Assembly: GCF_900142965.1 (NCBI RefSeq)
Contig: NZ_FRCQ01000019.1
Coordinates: forward strand, 62,001 to 126,000
Reading direction: 5' to 3'
DNA from: Rhizobacter sp. OV335
Lineage (GTDB): Bacteria > Pseudomonadota > Gammaproteobacteria > Burkholderiales > Burkholderiaceae_C
DNA: 64,000 nucleotides
Position 1 is the stretch's first letter; the number at the start of each line of letters is the position of its first letter. Below the pieces are notes generated by a model, which ran no database searches, was not told the DNA's origin, and saw only the letters and a program-made list of their open reading frames with translations. The translations under genes and the position numbers were made by a program. Shown one piece after another: positions 9,755-18,942 of this stretch.

Positions 9755-12109
9755 ATGAAAAGACTGCACACCATCGCACTGGCAGCGGCGCTGCTCGCAC
9801 AGGCCGCTACCGCCCAGACCCTGCCGCCACCGCCGGTGTCGCCGACGCCGATCACGCGCTACGAGTACGACGCCCAGGGCAACCGCACCAAGATCATTCG
9901 CGGTGCCGGTACGCTGAACCTGGAGACCAAGCTCAGCTATGACCCGCTGTATCGGGTGAAAGACCACACCGATCCGAAGAACGGCAAGACGAGCTTCGAG
10001 TACGACGGCGGGGATCGAACCACGAAAGTCACCGACCCGAGGAGCCTGGTCACGCAGTACCCGCGCGACGGCTTCGGCAACGCAACCCAGTTGATCAGTC
10101 CCGACACCGGCACGGCGAACCAGACCTACAACGAGATCGGCAACATCACGACCCGCACTGACAGTCGCGGCGTGCTGGAGAGCTACACGTACGACGCGAT
10201 GGACCGGCTGACGCAACTGGTCTACAGCCAGAGCGGCCAGCCCAGCCAGACGGTGAGCTGGGCCTATGACCTGAAGGGGCCGGACTACAGCTACAGCGCG
10301 AACCGGCTGAGCCGCACCGACCACCCGAACGGCTGGTCGCGCTTCAAGTACGACCAGCGCGGACGGGTGCTCGAAGCGGTGCAGTCCGTGAGTCCAGCCG
10401 CAGGCGCCAACGGCACCGCCATCGTCAGCATCACGCGCTACGGCTACACGCTGGGCCGCCTGACCAGCATCACCTACCCGTCGGGCCGCAAGGTCGTGCA
10501 GAGCTACACCAGCCGGAACGTGACCGGCATCGGCCTGGCCCAGGACGTGAACGGCACGCCAGTACCGCTGCTCAGCGACATCAAGTGGGAGCCCTTCGGC
10601 CCGGTGACGAGCTGGAACTGGAACATGGCCGGTGGGACAACACCGCACGAGCGCTTCTACGACCTCAGCGGTCGCGTGACCCGATACCGGCTGGGCAACG
10701 TCTTCCGCGACGTGACCTACGATGCAGCCGACCGCATCATCAGTTTCACGCACCTGAGCGCCAACGACGGCATCCCGCAGCCGGCGCTGGACCAGAACTT
10801 CGGCTATGACGAGAACGACCGGATCACGCAGGTGACGACGGTCGCGAGCAGTTGGTCGATCACGTACGACCCCAACGGCAACCGCACGGGCATGAGCCTG
10901 AACGGCAGCCCGAGCATCTACAACGTCGAGGCCACGAGCAACCGGCTCGCGAGCATCACGAACCCGGCCAGAAGTTTTGGTTATGACAACGCAGGGAACA
11001 CGATCACCGACAGCCCGAACTACACGGCGACCTATGGGCTGAGCGGATCACTTGCGAGCGTCACTCGAGCCGGACTCACCGGCACCTACACCTACGATGC
11101 CGACAAGCGGCGCATCCGCAAGGTGACAAGCGCAGGAGCGAGCAGCACGATCATCTTCGTGTACGGACTCAACGGCGAGTTGCTCGGGGAATACGACCAG
11201 AACGGAGCTGCCATCCGCGAATACATCTGGCTCGATGACATCCCGGTGGCGATGTTCACGCCGGATCCGGCCAACCCACGTGGCGCGCCGCTGGTCTTCT
11301 ACATCCATGCCGACCACCTGAATGCGCCGCGGCTTGTCGTCGACATGAACGACGTGACCCGCTGGCGGTGGTTCGCCGAGCCGTTCGGGACGACGGCGCC
11401 GGAGGCAAATCCGAGTGGACTCGGAAGCTTCACGCAGAACCTTCGTTTCCCGGGGCAGTATGCAGATGCGGAGAGCGGGCTTTGGTATAACTACTTCCGT
11501 AGCTATGACTCGACAATTGGTCGGTATAGTTCGAGCGACCCGATTGGGCTGATGGGCGGTGTCAACACTTATGCTTATGTCGAGGCTAACCCGGTGAGCC
11601 TTGTTGATCCAAGTGGATTACTCTTCTTCAACCTATGTACCGGTTGTCATAATGGCGTCAATAAGGGGCCGCTCCCAGTGACGAACGGCCCGACGCCGAC
11701 CAAGGATCCAATCGTTACACCTAACACTACCCCTCCGAATAAACAAAAGCCAACCCCCATAGCTCCGCCGCTTCCTTTGAGTGATCGTCAATGTGTTGTA
11801 TACAATCTCGAGGATTGTCAGAATGAGGTGATTTACGTCGGAATAACTTCAAGAGACCCATATTTCCGGGAAAGGGAGCATGAAAATGCTCCCGACGGGA
11901 AGATGAATATATACAAGTGTGAAATGTGTGATTTGCATTTCTTGGTGATTGCAACCTATAATAATCGCAGGGATTGCGAGTATGCCGAGACTCAGCAGAT
12001 CCAAGCACTTCGACCTTTTGCAAATATCAAAAAGAACCCGGATACCGGTGATGTTAGGTGGAAGAAGTACACGGAATGGTGGAGTAAGAGATGTATTCCT
12101 TGTCAATGA
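9755..12109 (+). CDS. RHS core protein with GIY-YIG-like C-terminal toxin
   Basis: The 784-residue protein has its own signal peptide (MKRLHTIALAAALLAQAATA) after a GAGGGG ribosome site, then YD repeats. The RHS-associated core (HADHLNAPRLV near residue 520, DPIGLMGGVNTYAYVEANPV and DPSGLLFFNL near 595-620) is where the toxin is normally released. The tip, about residues 680-784, carries YVGITSRDPYFREREHE near 694 and CEYAETQQIQALRPFANI later. That is the order of features of a GIY-YIG nuclease (Y-x-GIT, R-x4-EH, E, N). DNA composition becomes markedly AT-richer from about 11.5 kb on, as is common for exchangeable RHS tips. The target is presumably nucleic acid; this is inferred from the fold motif only. 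Confidence 0.8.
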   Translation: MKRLHTIALAAALLAQAATAQTLPPPPVSPTPITRYEYDAQGNRTKIIRGAGTLNLETKLSYDPLYRVKDHTDPKNGKTSFEYDGGDRTTKVTDPRSLVTQYPRDGFGNATQLISPDTGTANQTYNEIGNITTRTDSRGVLESYTYDAMDRLTQLVYSQSGQPSQTVSWAYDLKGPDYSYSANRLSRTDHPNGWSRFKYDQRGRVLEAVQSVSPAAGANGTAIVSITRYGYTLGRLTSITYPSGRKVVQSYTSRNVTGIGLAQDVNGTPVPLLSDIKWEPFGPVTSWNWNMAGGTTPHERFYDLSGRVTRYRLGNVFRDVTYDAADRIISFTHLSANDGIPQPALDQNFGYDENDRITQVTTVASSWSITYDPNGNRTGMSLNGSPSIYNVEATSNRLASITNPARSFGYDNAGNTITDSPNYTATYGLSGSLASVTRAGLTGTYTYDADKRRIRKVTSAGASSTIIFVYGLNGELLGEYDQNGAAIREYIWLDDIPVAMFTPDPANPRGAPLVFYIHADHLNAPRLVVDMNDVTRWRWFAEPFGTTAPEANPSGLGSFTQNLRFPGQYADAESGLWYNYFRSYDSTIGRYSSSDPIGLMGGVNTYAYVEANPVSLVDPSGLLFFNLCTGCHNGVNKGPLPVTNGPTPTKDPIVTPNTTPPNKQKPTPIAPPLPLSDRQCVVYNLEDCQNEVIYVGITSRDPYFREREHENAPDGKMNIYKCEMCDLHFLVIATYNNRRDCEYAETQQIQALRPFANIKKNPDTGDVRWKKYTEWWSKRCIPCQ

Positions 12110-12120
12110 AGGATTTTTTC

Positions 12121-12852
12121 ATGAGCAACACCATGGATGATTTTTGGGCTTTCATCGATGTGCAAAGAGCCTCGATTCCTGAGCCTGTAGACTCGCATGA
12201 GTCGCTCTTGAGATCGGCCCACGATGGCTTGGGTGGCGGTATTGCCCTCCAGTACTCAAAATATTACGCCGACCTCTTTGAATCTCTGAACAAGATTGAA
12301 ATATGGGAGGCGTGCTCCCTGATTGCCGGGGCTCCTTGCGGCGATGATTCATTCTCCTATTTCAGGAATTGGGTGATTTGGCAGGGCGAGGAGGTGACCT
12401 CTGCGATGTTGCTGGATCCGGAAACGTTGCTGGATTTGGCCAGGGCAAAGAAGATTTCCTTGAGTGATCCATTCGTCGAATCACTCTCAATGCTCTCGGT
12501 GCATGGCGCAAGAGATGCGAATATTCCCCTGTCGCAAACGGATTTCATGGAGGAATGGAACTGGCAGGAGTCTTCTGCTGAGAAGATATCGCAGCGCCTT
12601 CCGAGGCTGTGGGCTGTCTATGGCGGCAGTTTTTCTTGGGAGCCGCAGCAACGGCCTCCCGTCAGTCATGAAGTCGCGGTCGATGGCCTTGGAATTCTCA
12701 AGGTAGGTGACAGCGTGAATCACAAAAGCTATGGGGCTGGCACCATTGTCACGTTCCCTATTCCCGGCAGTCCTGTCGCTCTCATTCGATTTGCTGACGC
12801 CGAGAGAGGGATGCATATTGATGCGAAACTTTTCTCCAGAATATCGTTGTAG
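12121..12852 (+). CDS. DUF4240-like protein, probable immunity protein
   Basis: This 243-residue acidic cytosolic protein begins MSNTMDDFWAFIDVQRASIP and has SFSYFRNWVIWQGEEV further on, the pattern of DUF4240 proteins. Its C-terminal third (KVGDSVNHKSYGAGTIV) looks like a small SH3-like module. It starts 11 bases after the RHS toxin stop, with AAGGA seven bases before the ATG, and shares the toxin tip's AT-rich composition. Position and composition make it the expected antidote of the GIY-YIG-like tip; the immunity role is inference. An ATG at 12106 overlaps the toxin stop but has a poorer ribosome site. Confidence 0.72.
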   Translation: MSNTMDDFWAFIDVQRASIPEPVDSHESLLRSAHDGLGGGIALQYSKYYADLFESLNKIEIWEACSLIAGAPCGDDSFSYFRNWVIWQGEEVTSAMLLDPETLLDLARAKKISLSDPFVESLSMLSVHGARDANIPLSQTDFMEEWNWQESSAEKISQRLPRLWAVYGGSFSWEPQQRPPVSHEVAVDGLGILKVGDSVNHKSYGAGTIVTFPIPGSPVALIRFADAERGMHIDAKLFSRISL

Positions 12853-13043
12853 CGATCGCCATACTCAACGGTTTTTCCGTTGCGGGCTGCGACGACTGCA
12901 CGGCGTATCCGACATGCCTCCCCCCAAAGGGTGAGCCTCCATCCTCAATCTGTACTTTGACGCTGCCCGCGCACCGTCTCGATACTCGACCGCTCCGCCT
13001 CGCCATGCCAGCGAGCCGGACGCAACCCGAGAGAGACACGTCA

Positions 13044-13598
13044 ATGACGGAAATGACCGATCTGCTTCGGTCGGCGCAATCCGGTGATCCGCAGGCTTCG
13101 AGCCGGTTGTTCGAGCTGGTCTACGCAGACATGAAGCGCATGGCGCACAGCCGGCTCTACAAGAGCGGCGGGCTGGACGACCTGGACACCACCTCGCTGG
13201 TGCACGAGAGCTTCCTGAAGCTCTCCGGCGAAGGGCGCCTCAAGGCCTCTGACCGCCCGGCCTTCTTCGGCTACGTGGCGCGCGTGATGCGCAGCGTCGT
13301 GATCGACCACGTGCGCGAGCGCCAGGCGCAGAAGCGCGGCAGCGGCGACCTGCTGGTCACGCTGACCACCGGCATCGAGGCCGAGGCGGTCGACGACCGG
13401 CGGCTGATGGCGATGGGCGCCGCGCTCGACGTGCTGCAGCGCCTGTCGCCGCAGTTCCACGAGCTGGTCGAGCTGCGCTACTTCGCGGGCCTGTCGATCC
13501 GCGAGGTGGCCGAGGCCCGTGGCATCTCCACCCGCACCGTCGAGCGCGAATGGGAGAAGGCACGTGCCTTCCTGCTGCACCTGATGGAAGAGGCATGA
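13044..13598 (+). CDS. ECF-family RNA polymerase sigma factor
   Basis: This 184-residue sigma factor has region 2 in TTSLVHESFLKLSGEGRLKA and FFGYVARVMRSVVIDHVRER. Region 4 contains LSPQFHELVELRYFAGLSIR and a helix-turn-helix (REVAEARGISTRTVEREWEKA). The pattern is that of the ECF group found next to serine/threonine kinases in beta- and gamma-proteobacteria. Its stop overlaps the ATG of the kinase gene (ATGA), so sigma factor and kinase are translationally coupled. No anti-sigma gene is present; the kinase may be its regulator. The ATG at 13044 is chosen over upstream frame extension because the homologous fold begins there. Confidence 0.88.
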   Translation: MTEMTDLLRSAQSGDPQASSRLFELVYADMKRMAHSRLYKSGGLDDLDTTSLVHESFLKLSGEGRLKASDRPAFFGYVARVMRSVVIDHVRERQAQKRGSGDLLVTLTTGIEAEAVDDRRLMAMGAALDVLQRLSPQFHELVELRYFAGLSIREVAEARGISTRTVEREWEKARAFLLHLMEEA

Positions 13599-16588
13599 AT
13601 GCCCAGGACCTGACGCCGGCCGAGTTCGACCGCATCTCGCTGCTGCTCGACGAGGTGGGCGAGTTGCCGCGCCACCAGCGTGCCGATTGGCAGGCCGAGC
13701 TGGCGCGCCGCGAGCCGGCGATGGCCGAGATGGTTGCGCAACTTCGGGACCGCATGCGCGACCGCCTGCAGGCGACCGACCTGCACCCCACCGGTGCCAC
13801 CGTGCTGCCACGTGTCGAGACCGACGACCTGATCGCGCGCGGCATCGACCGCGCGGCCCGCTCGGCACGCGCGGCCGATGCGCCGTCGCTGGTCGGCCGC
13901 CGCATCGGCGCCTACCGCGTGCTGCAGCCGATCGGGCAGGGCGGCATGGGCTCGGTGTGGCTCGCGCAGCGCGACGACGGGCTGTACGAACGCCAGGTCG
14001 CGCTGAAACTGGTCCGAGCCAACCTGTTCGGCCCGCATGTGCACGAGCGCTTCGCGCGCGAGCGCCGCATCCTCGGCGCGCTGGAGCACCCCAACATCGC
14101 GCGCCTGCTCGACGCCGGCATCACCGACGACGGCCAGCCCTACCTCGCGCTGGAGTACGTGCAGGGCGAGCCGCTGGCCGCCTTCTGCGACCGGCGCCAG
14201 CTCGGCCTGATGCAGCGCCTGGTGCTGATGCTGCAGGTGCTGACCGCGGTGCAGTTCGCGCACCAGAACCTGGTGATCCACCGCGACCTGAAGCCGGCCA
14301 ACATCCTCGTCACCGAAGACGGCCAGGTGCGGCTGCTCGATTTCGGGATCGCCAAGCTCACCACCGACGGCCAGGCCGACGAGACCGAGCTGACGCGCAT
14401 CGCCGGCCGCGCGCTGACGCTGGAGTACGCGTCGCCCGAGCAGGTGGCCGGGCGCGCGGTGACGACGGCCAGCGACGTCTACTCGCTCGGCGTCGTGCTG
14501 TACGGCCTGCTGAGCGGGTTGCGGCCCTACGAGCCGGTGCGCGCGTCGTGCGCGGCGCTCGAAGAGGCGGTGCTCGGCATCGAGCCGCAGCGGCCCAGCC
14601 TGCGCACGCTGGGCGACGAAGCCGCGCAGGCCCGCGGCACCAGCGTGCGCCGGCTGCGCCAGATGCTGGCCGGCGACCTCGACACCATCGTGCTGAAGGC
14701 ACTGAAGAAGGACCCGGCCCAGCGCTACCCCACCGCCGAATCGCTGCGCGAGGACCTGGTGCGCCACCTCGGCGGCCAGCCGGTGCTGGCCCGCCCCGAC
14801 AGCGCTGCCTACCGGTTGCGCAAGTTCGTCGGCCGGCACCGGCGACAGGTGGCCGCGGTCACGTTCGCCGGGCTGCTGCTCGCCGGCGCGGCGGGCGTCT
14901 CGCTGCAGCAGGCCCAGCGCTCGCGCGAGCAGGCCGCGCTCGCGCAGCGCGAGAGCCAGCGGGCGCAGGCGGTGCAGGGCTTCCTGACCAGCCTCTTCAC
15001 GGCCAATTCACTGCAGCAGGCCGATCCGCTGCGCGCCCGCCAGACCACCGCGCGCGAGCTGCTCGAGGTCGGTGCGAAGCAGGCGTCGCAGGCCTTGAAG
15101 GGGTCGCCGGAGGCGCTCGACGAGGTGCTCGACACGCTGGCCGACATGCACTTCCAGCTCGGCCTGTTCGACGAGGCCGGGCAGCTGCGGCTGCAGCGCG
15201 TCGAGGCGGCGCGGCGCTCGTTCGGCCCGCGCGACGCGCGGCTCGCGAACGCGCTGCTCGCGTATGCCCGCGACGTCAACCACACCGACGATCGCGTGCG
15301 CGCGCTGGCCGCGATGGACGAGGCCCGGCAGGTGCTCGACGCGATCGGCGACGACGCGTCCGAGACGCGCGGCTGGATGTGGATCAACCGCGCCGAGATC
15401 GAGCAGTACGTGTCGCTCGCCGGCATGCGCGACGCGGCGCGCCACGCGGTGGTGCATTTCCGGAACCACCCGGCGCAGTGGTCGAGCGGCTACGAGGCGC
15501 TGCGCAACCTGGCGCGCTCGCACCACCTGGCTGGTGACGCGTCGACCGCGCAGGCGATGCTGAAGGAGGCGCTGGCCGAGATCGATCGGCACGAGGCGGC
15601 GCCGTCGGCCTGGTCGGTGACGCCGCTGGTGCAACTGGCCGAGGCGCAGGCGGCGGCGGGCGATTTCGCGGCGGCGGAAGGCAACCTGCGGCGCGCGCTG
15701 GACCTCTCGACGAAGCTCAGCGGCCCGCTGAATGGCGCGACGCTGCAGACGCAGGCCAAGCTCGGCGGCTTGCTGCACAGCCTCGGGCGGCGCGAGGAGG
15801 GCTGGCGCCTGCTCGACGATGCGCAGGCCGCGATCGGCCGGCCGGATGCAAACGCCACGCCGCCGGCGGTCGGTGCGGTGAACCGGTTTCGCGGCGAGGC
15901 GCACCATGCCGACGGCCACTTCGCCGAGGCCGAGCGCGATTACGCGCCCGAGCTCGACGACCTGCGCAGGCACTACCCCGGCTCGGTGCCGTTGGCGCGC
16001 GAGATGCTGCTGCAGGCGCGCAACTGGACCGCGATGGGCCGCCATGCCGACAGCGGCCGGCAGATCGAGGAGGCGCACCGCATCTGGCGCCAGGTGAGCC
16101 GCGACGTGGCGGCGCCGGCCACGCACAACCCGTTCGTCTTCGAGGCGGTGCGGCTGCTGCTGGCGCAAGGGCAGGGCGCGCAAGCCGTCGAGCGCCTGAA
16201 GGAGATCGTGCTGGTGGAGGCGAGCGGCCCGCAGCTCGACCGGGTGCAGTGGCTGCTGTTCAGCGCGCAGGCGGCGTTGCAGCTCGGCCGGCCGGCCGAC
16301 GCGCGCATGCAGGCCCGGCGCGCGCTGGAGCTGCTGGAGCCGGAGCGCGAAGCGGCGCGCTTCGAGGACAAGGAGGCCGACGCGCTGCTGCTGCTCGGCG
16401 AAGCCTGGCTCGCCGAGGGCGACCCGAAGGCGGCGCGCGCACCACTGCAGCGTGCGCTGCTGCTGCGCGAGCGGCTGGCACCGGCGGGCGGCGCGTGGCG
16501 TGCCGAGGCGCAGGCGATGCTCGCGCGCTGCCTGCGGGCACTCAACGAGCGCGGCACGGCCGCAGGCACGGTCAGTCGGCAGGGATGA
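13595..16588 (+). CDS. Serine/threonine protein kinase with TPR sensor domain
   Basis: The 997-residue protein has a Hanks-type kinase domain at about residues 105-385: glycine loop GQGGMGSVW (114), VALK lysine, catalytic HRDLKPAN (229) and metal-binding DFGIAK (249). A transmembrane helix near 416-438 places the kinase in the cytoplasm. The C-terminal 560 residues, outside or in the periplasm, are alpha-helical with TPR-like repeats and presumably sense a protein or peptide signal. It is coupled to the ECF sigma factor gene by a 4-base overlap, so phosphorylation of that sigma factor or its effect on a shared stress response is plausible. The 3' end overlaps the convergent gene by 17 bases. 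Confidence 0.9.
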   Translation: MNAQDLTPAEFDRISLLLDEVGELPRHQRADWQAELARREPAMAEMVAQLRDRMRDRLQATDLHPTGATVLPRVETDDLIARGIDRAARSARAADAPSLVGRRIGAYRVLQPIGQGGMGSVWLAQRDDGLYERQVALKLVRANLFGPHVHERFARERRILGALEHPNIARLLDAGITDDGQPYLALEYVQGEPLAAFCDRRQLGLMQRLVLMLQVLTAVQFAHQNLVIHRDLKPANILVTEDGQVRLLDFGIAKLTTDGQADETELTRIAGRALTLEYASPEQVAGRAVTTASDVYSLGVVLYGLLSGLRPYEPVRASCAALEEAVLGIEPQRPSLRTLGDEAAQARGTSVRRLRQMLAGDLDTIVLKALKKDPAQRYPTAESLREDLVRHLGGQPVLARPDSAAYRLRKFVGRHRRQVAAVTFAGLLLAGAAGVSLQQAQRSREQAALAQRESQRAQAVQGFLTSLFTANSLQQADPLRARQTTARELLEVGAKQASQALKGSPEALDEVLDTLADMHFQLGLFDEAGQLRLQRVEAARRSFGPRDARLANALLAYARDVNHTDDRVRALAAMDEARQVLDAIGDDASETRGWMWINRAEIEQYVSLAGMRDAARHAVVHFRNHPAQWSSGYEALRNLARSHHLAGDASTAQAMLKEALAEIDRHEAAPSAWSVTPLVQLAEAQAAAGDFAAAEGNLRRALDLSTKLSGPLNGATLQTQAKLGGLLHSLGRREEGWRLLDDAQAAIGRPDANATPPAVGAVNRFRGEAHHADGHFAEAERDYAPELDDLRRHYPGSVPLAREMLLQARNWTAMGRHADSGRQIEEAHRIWRQVSRDVAAPATHNPFVFEAVRLLLAQGQGAQAVERLKEIVLVEASGPQLDRVQWLLFSAQAALQLGRPADARMQARRALELLEPEREAARFEDKEADALLLLGEAWLAEGDPKAARAPLQRALLLRERLAPAGGAWRAEAQAMLARCLRALNERGTAAGTVSRQG

Positions 16589-17102
16589 GGTTGAAGCGGA
16601 CCGGGTACTGCATGGCGCACGGCGCGCCGTTGCATCGCGCCGGCTTGTACTTCGCATCCATCAGCACGCCGGCGACGTACTGGGTGAGTTCGGGATCGGG
16701 TGACGCCAGGACCGATACCGACGTCGCCTCGCCACGGCTGTCCACATCGGCGACGAGCGACAGGAGGCCCTTCGCCTGCCGCTTGCCTTGGCCGTTCGCG
16801 ACCTTCCTGTAGATGCCGCGCGGGCCGTTGAGCGGGTAGGGCGGTTCGTCGTCGGGCCCCATCTGTTCGTACTGCGACTTCACGACGCGCTGCTGCTCCG
16901 GCGTGAGATCGCCATACGGCTTGTCCAGAGGGAGGGGCGAACTGACCACCTCGCGCACGATGTGCGTGCCGGTGTCAGGCGCGGTCTGCTTGATCGCATA
17001 GCGCTGCGGTGCGGGGGCGGCACCGGCATCGGCGGCGGATGCGGTCCACGGCGTGCTCGGGACGAGCAGCGCGAGACACAGGGGAATCGGATTCTTTCGC
17101 AT
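16572..17102 (-). CDS. Exported TonB C-terminal-like protein
   Basis: The 176-residue product has a signal peptide (MRKNPIPLCLALLVPSTPWT, cleavage after ASA). A charged middle follows, then a fold resembling the C-terminal domain of TonB: LVADVDSRGEATSVSVLASP, then YVAGVLMDAKYKPARCNGAP and a final beta strand YPVRFNLIP. Unlike true TonB it lacks a proline-rich spacer and an inner-membrane anchor. A cysteine pair (CNGAPC) probably forms a disulphide. Similar stand-alone domains are often annotated as energy transducer TonB, but energy coupling is unlikely here. It overlaps the 3' end of the kinase gene by 17 bases on the opposite strand. Function unknown. Confidence 0.7.
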   Translation of the reverse strand: MRKNPIPLCLALLVPSTPWTASAADAGAAPAPQRYAIKQTAPDTGTHIVREVVSSPLPLDKPYGDLTPEQQRVVKSQYEQMGPDDEPPYPLNGPRGIYRKVANGQGKRQAKGLLSLVADVDSRGEATSVSVLASPDPELTQYVAGVLMDAKYKPARCNGAPCAMQYPVRFNLIPAD

Positions 17103-17211
17103 GCGCGAAGCATAGCCGCGCACCCGGCGGGCTGCGTCCTCAAGCGGACGGATGCGCGCGGCGGCGCGAGGCGCTATCACTGCGCTACCTGTTCGATGAA
17201 GGATCCAAGCC

Positions 17212-18075
17212 ATGGCCACTCCAGATGACGCCCCCGGCGGCAAGCCCGCGTCCGGGCACTTGAGCGGCGCGGTGGGCGCAGGCCTCGTGCTCGTGTTCCT
17301 GCCGAGCATGGCGCTGGTGTTGTACCTGAAGCCGTTCAGCGACCACCCGGCCTTCGGCTACCCGATCCTCGCGATCTTCGGAATCATGATCCTGCTGGGG
17401 GCGCTGGCGCTGGTGTCCACGCTGTTCAATCGGCTGGAGCTGTCGGCGGCCAACGAGGCGCTGGGGCTGCCGCCGGGCTCGATCCGCGCGACCATCGCGC
17501 TGTCGCTGATCGTGCTGTTCGCGCTGCTGGCGGTGATGCTCTACCAGTCGCTCAGCGGCGCCGAGGCGATCACGCTGCGCGGCTTGAACGAGGCCGCGAA
17601 ACAGCGCCTGGTGGCGGACGCGGCAAACGGTTCGGTGCTGGTGACGCCGGTGGCCTGTCCGGCGGCCACCGCGGCATCGGGCGGGGCCGCCGCTGCCGCA
17701 TCGTCGGCCGCGGCCGACCCCTGCGCGGGCGGGGCGCTGTTCAAGTACGACGTGCAGCTCGGCCACGTCGTCTCGACCGCGGCGGTCGATTTCGCCAAGC
17801 AATTGCTGACGCTGATCGGCACGCTGATGACCTCGGTCGTCAGCTTCTACTTCGCGGCCAAGAGCACCGAGACGGCGACGACCAAGGCGATCGATGCGAT
17901 GAAGACGCAGGCGGCGGGCGGCGCGGCGGGCCCGGCCAACACGCCGGCGACCGCGCAGACGGGCGACGACGACCATGAGCACGGTGGCGTGACCTCGCCG
18001 ACCGACGATCAGGACCTGCCGCCGGCGCAAGGTGGCGTCGAGAAGGACGCGCCGCCCGCACCGGCCGTCGGCTGA
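17212..18075 (+). CDS. Multi-span membrane protein, function unknown
   Basis: This 287-residue protein has four likely membrane spans: about residues 19-42, 48-70, 86-109 and 195-217. Between spans three and four is an Ala-rich loop with a cysteine pair. After the last span comes a polar tail (about 70 residues, Asp/His-rich near DDDHEHGG) without a fold. I do not recognise a family. The next gene, 14 bases on, encodes a leaderless peptidoglycan amidase, so this protein may help the amidase reach its substrate, as holins do; that is inference from position and topology. Confidence 0.6.
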   Translation: MATPDDAPGGKPASGHLSGAVGAGLVLVFLPSMALVLYLKPFSDHPAFGYPILAIFGIMILLGALALVSTLFNRLELSAANEALGLPPGSIRATIALSLIVLFALLAVMLYQSLSGAEAITLRGLNEAAKQRLVADAANGSVLVTPVACPAATAASGGAAAAASSAAADPCAGGALFKYDVQLGHVVSTAAVDFAKQLLTLIGTLMTSVVSFYFAAKSTETATTKAIDAMKTQAAGGAAGPANTPATAQTGDDDHEHGGVTSPTDDQDLPPAQGGVEKDAPPAPAVG

Positions 18076-18089
18076 CCGAGGAGCACGAC

Positions 18090-18878
18090 ATGAGCTTTTC
18101 ACTCACCTGGTTGCCCGACGTGCTGCTGCAGGCGGGCCTGAAAGTGGCGCCCGATCCCGGCTGGGAGAACCGCGGGCGCCGCGAGATGGGATCGGTGCAG
18201 GGCGTGCTGTGCCACCACACGGCCGGGCCGGCCGCCGGCAACATGCCGACGTTGCGGCTGTTGAGGGAGGGCCGCTCGGACCTCGCCGGTCCGCTCGCGC
18301 AGCTCGGGCTGGGACGTGACGGCACGTTCTACGTCGTCGCGGCCGGCCAGGCCAACCACGCGGGCAAGGGCGGTTTCCGTGGCATCGCCGACGGCAACTC
18401 GCACCTGATCGGCATCGAGGCCGAGCACACCGGGCTGAAGGGCGATCCGTGGCCGGACATCCAGCTGCGCGCCTACCAGCACGGCGTGGCGGCGCTGCTG
18501 GCGCACCTGGGCGCGTCGGCGGATTTCTGCATCGGCCACAAGGAATGGGCGCCCGGCCGCAAGCCCGATCCGACCTTCGACATGGATGACTTCCGCGCGC
18601 AGGTCCGGGCCGTGATGTCGGGTGCCACGCCGGCGCTGGCGCCGATCCCGCTGCAGGAGCCGCAGCCGGCAGCGGGCCAGCCGTCGCGGCCCACCTTGCG
18701 CCGCGGCATGGTCGATGAGTGGGTCAAGGTGATCCAGGCGAGGTGCGGGCTGAAGGAAGACGGCTGGTTCGGCGCGGCCACCGAGGCGGCCGTGCGCGAG
18801 CTGCAACGGGCCGCCCGGCTGGTGCCGGACGGCATCGTCGGACCGAAGACCTGGGTGGCGATCGACGCGAAGGGTTGA
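18090..18878 (+). CDS. N-acetylmuramoyl-L-alanine amidase with peptidoglycan-binding domain
   Basis: This 262-residue protein has an Amidase_2/PGRP fold. The zinc histidine is in GVLCHHTAGP, the central strand in HLIGIEAEH, and the last ligand in CIGHKEWAPGRKPDPTFDMD. It is expected to cut the bond between N-acetylmuramic acid and L-alanine. After a Pro/Gln-rich linker a C-terminal peptidoglycan-binding domain begins (VKVIQARCGLKEDGWFGAAT, then GIVGPKTW). There is no signal peptide, as in phage endolysins. Together with the preceding membrane protein it resembles a lysis or cell-wall-opening cassette. The ribosome site GAGGAGC precedes the ATG. Confidence 0.88.
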   Translation: MSFSLTWLPDVLLQAGLKVAPDPGWENRGRREMGSVQGVLCHHTAGPAAGNMPTLRLLREGRSDLAGPLAQLGLGRDGTFYVVAAGQANHAGKGGFRGIADGNSHLIGIEAEHTGLKGDPWPDIQLRAYQHGVAALLAHLGASADFCIGHKEWAPGRKPDPTFDMDDFRAQVRAVMSGATPALAPIPLQEPQPAAGQPSRPTLRRGMVDEWVKVIQARCGLKEDGWFGAATEAAVRELQRAARLVPDGIVGPKTWVAIDAKG

Positions 18879-18942
18879 CGCAAGGCCGAACTGCAACGTC
18901 AGTAGCTGGCAGGCCGTCGGCTGGCGCCCAGTGTTTCCGGCT

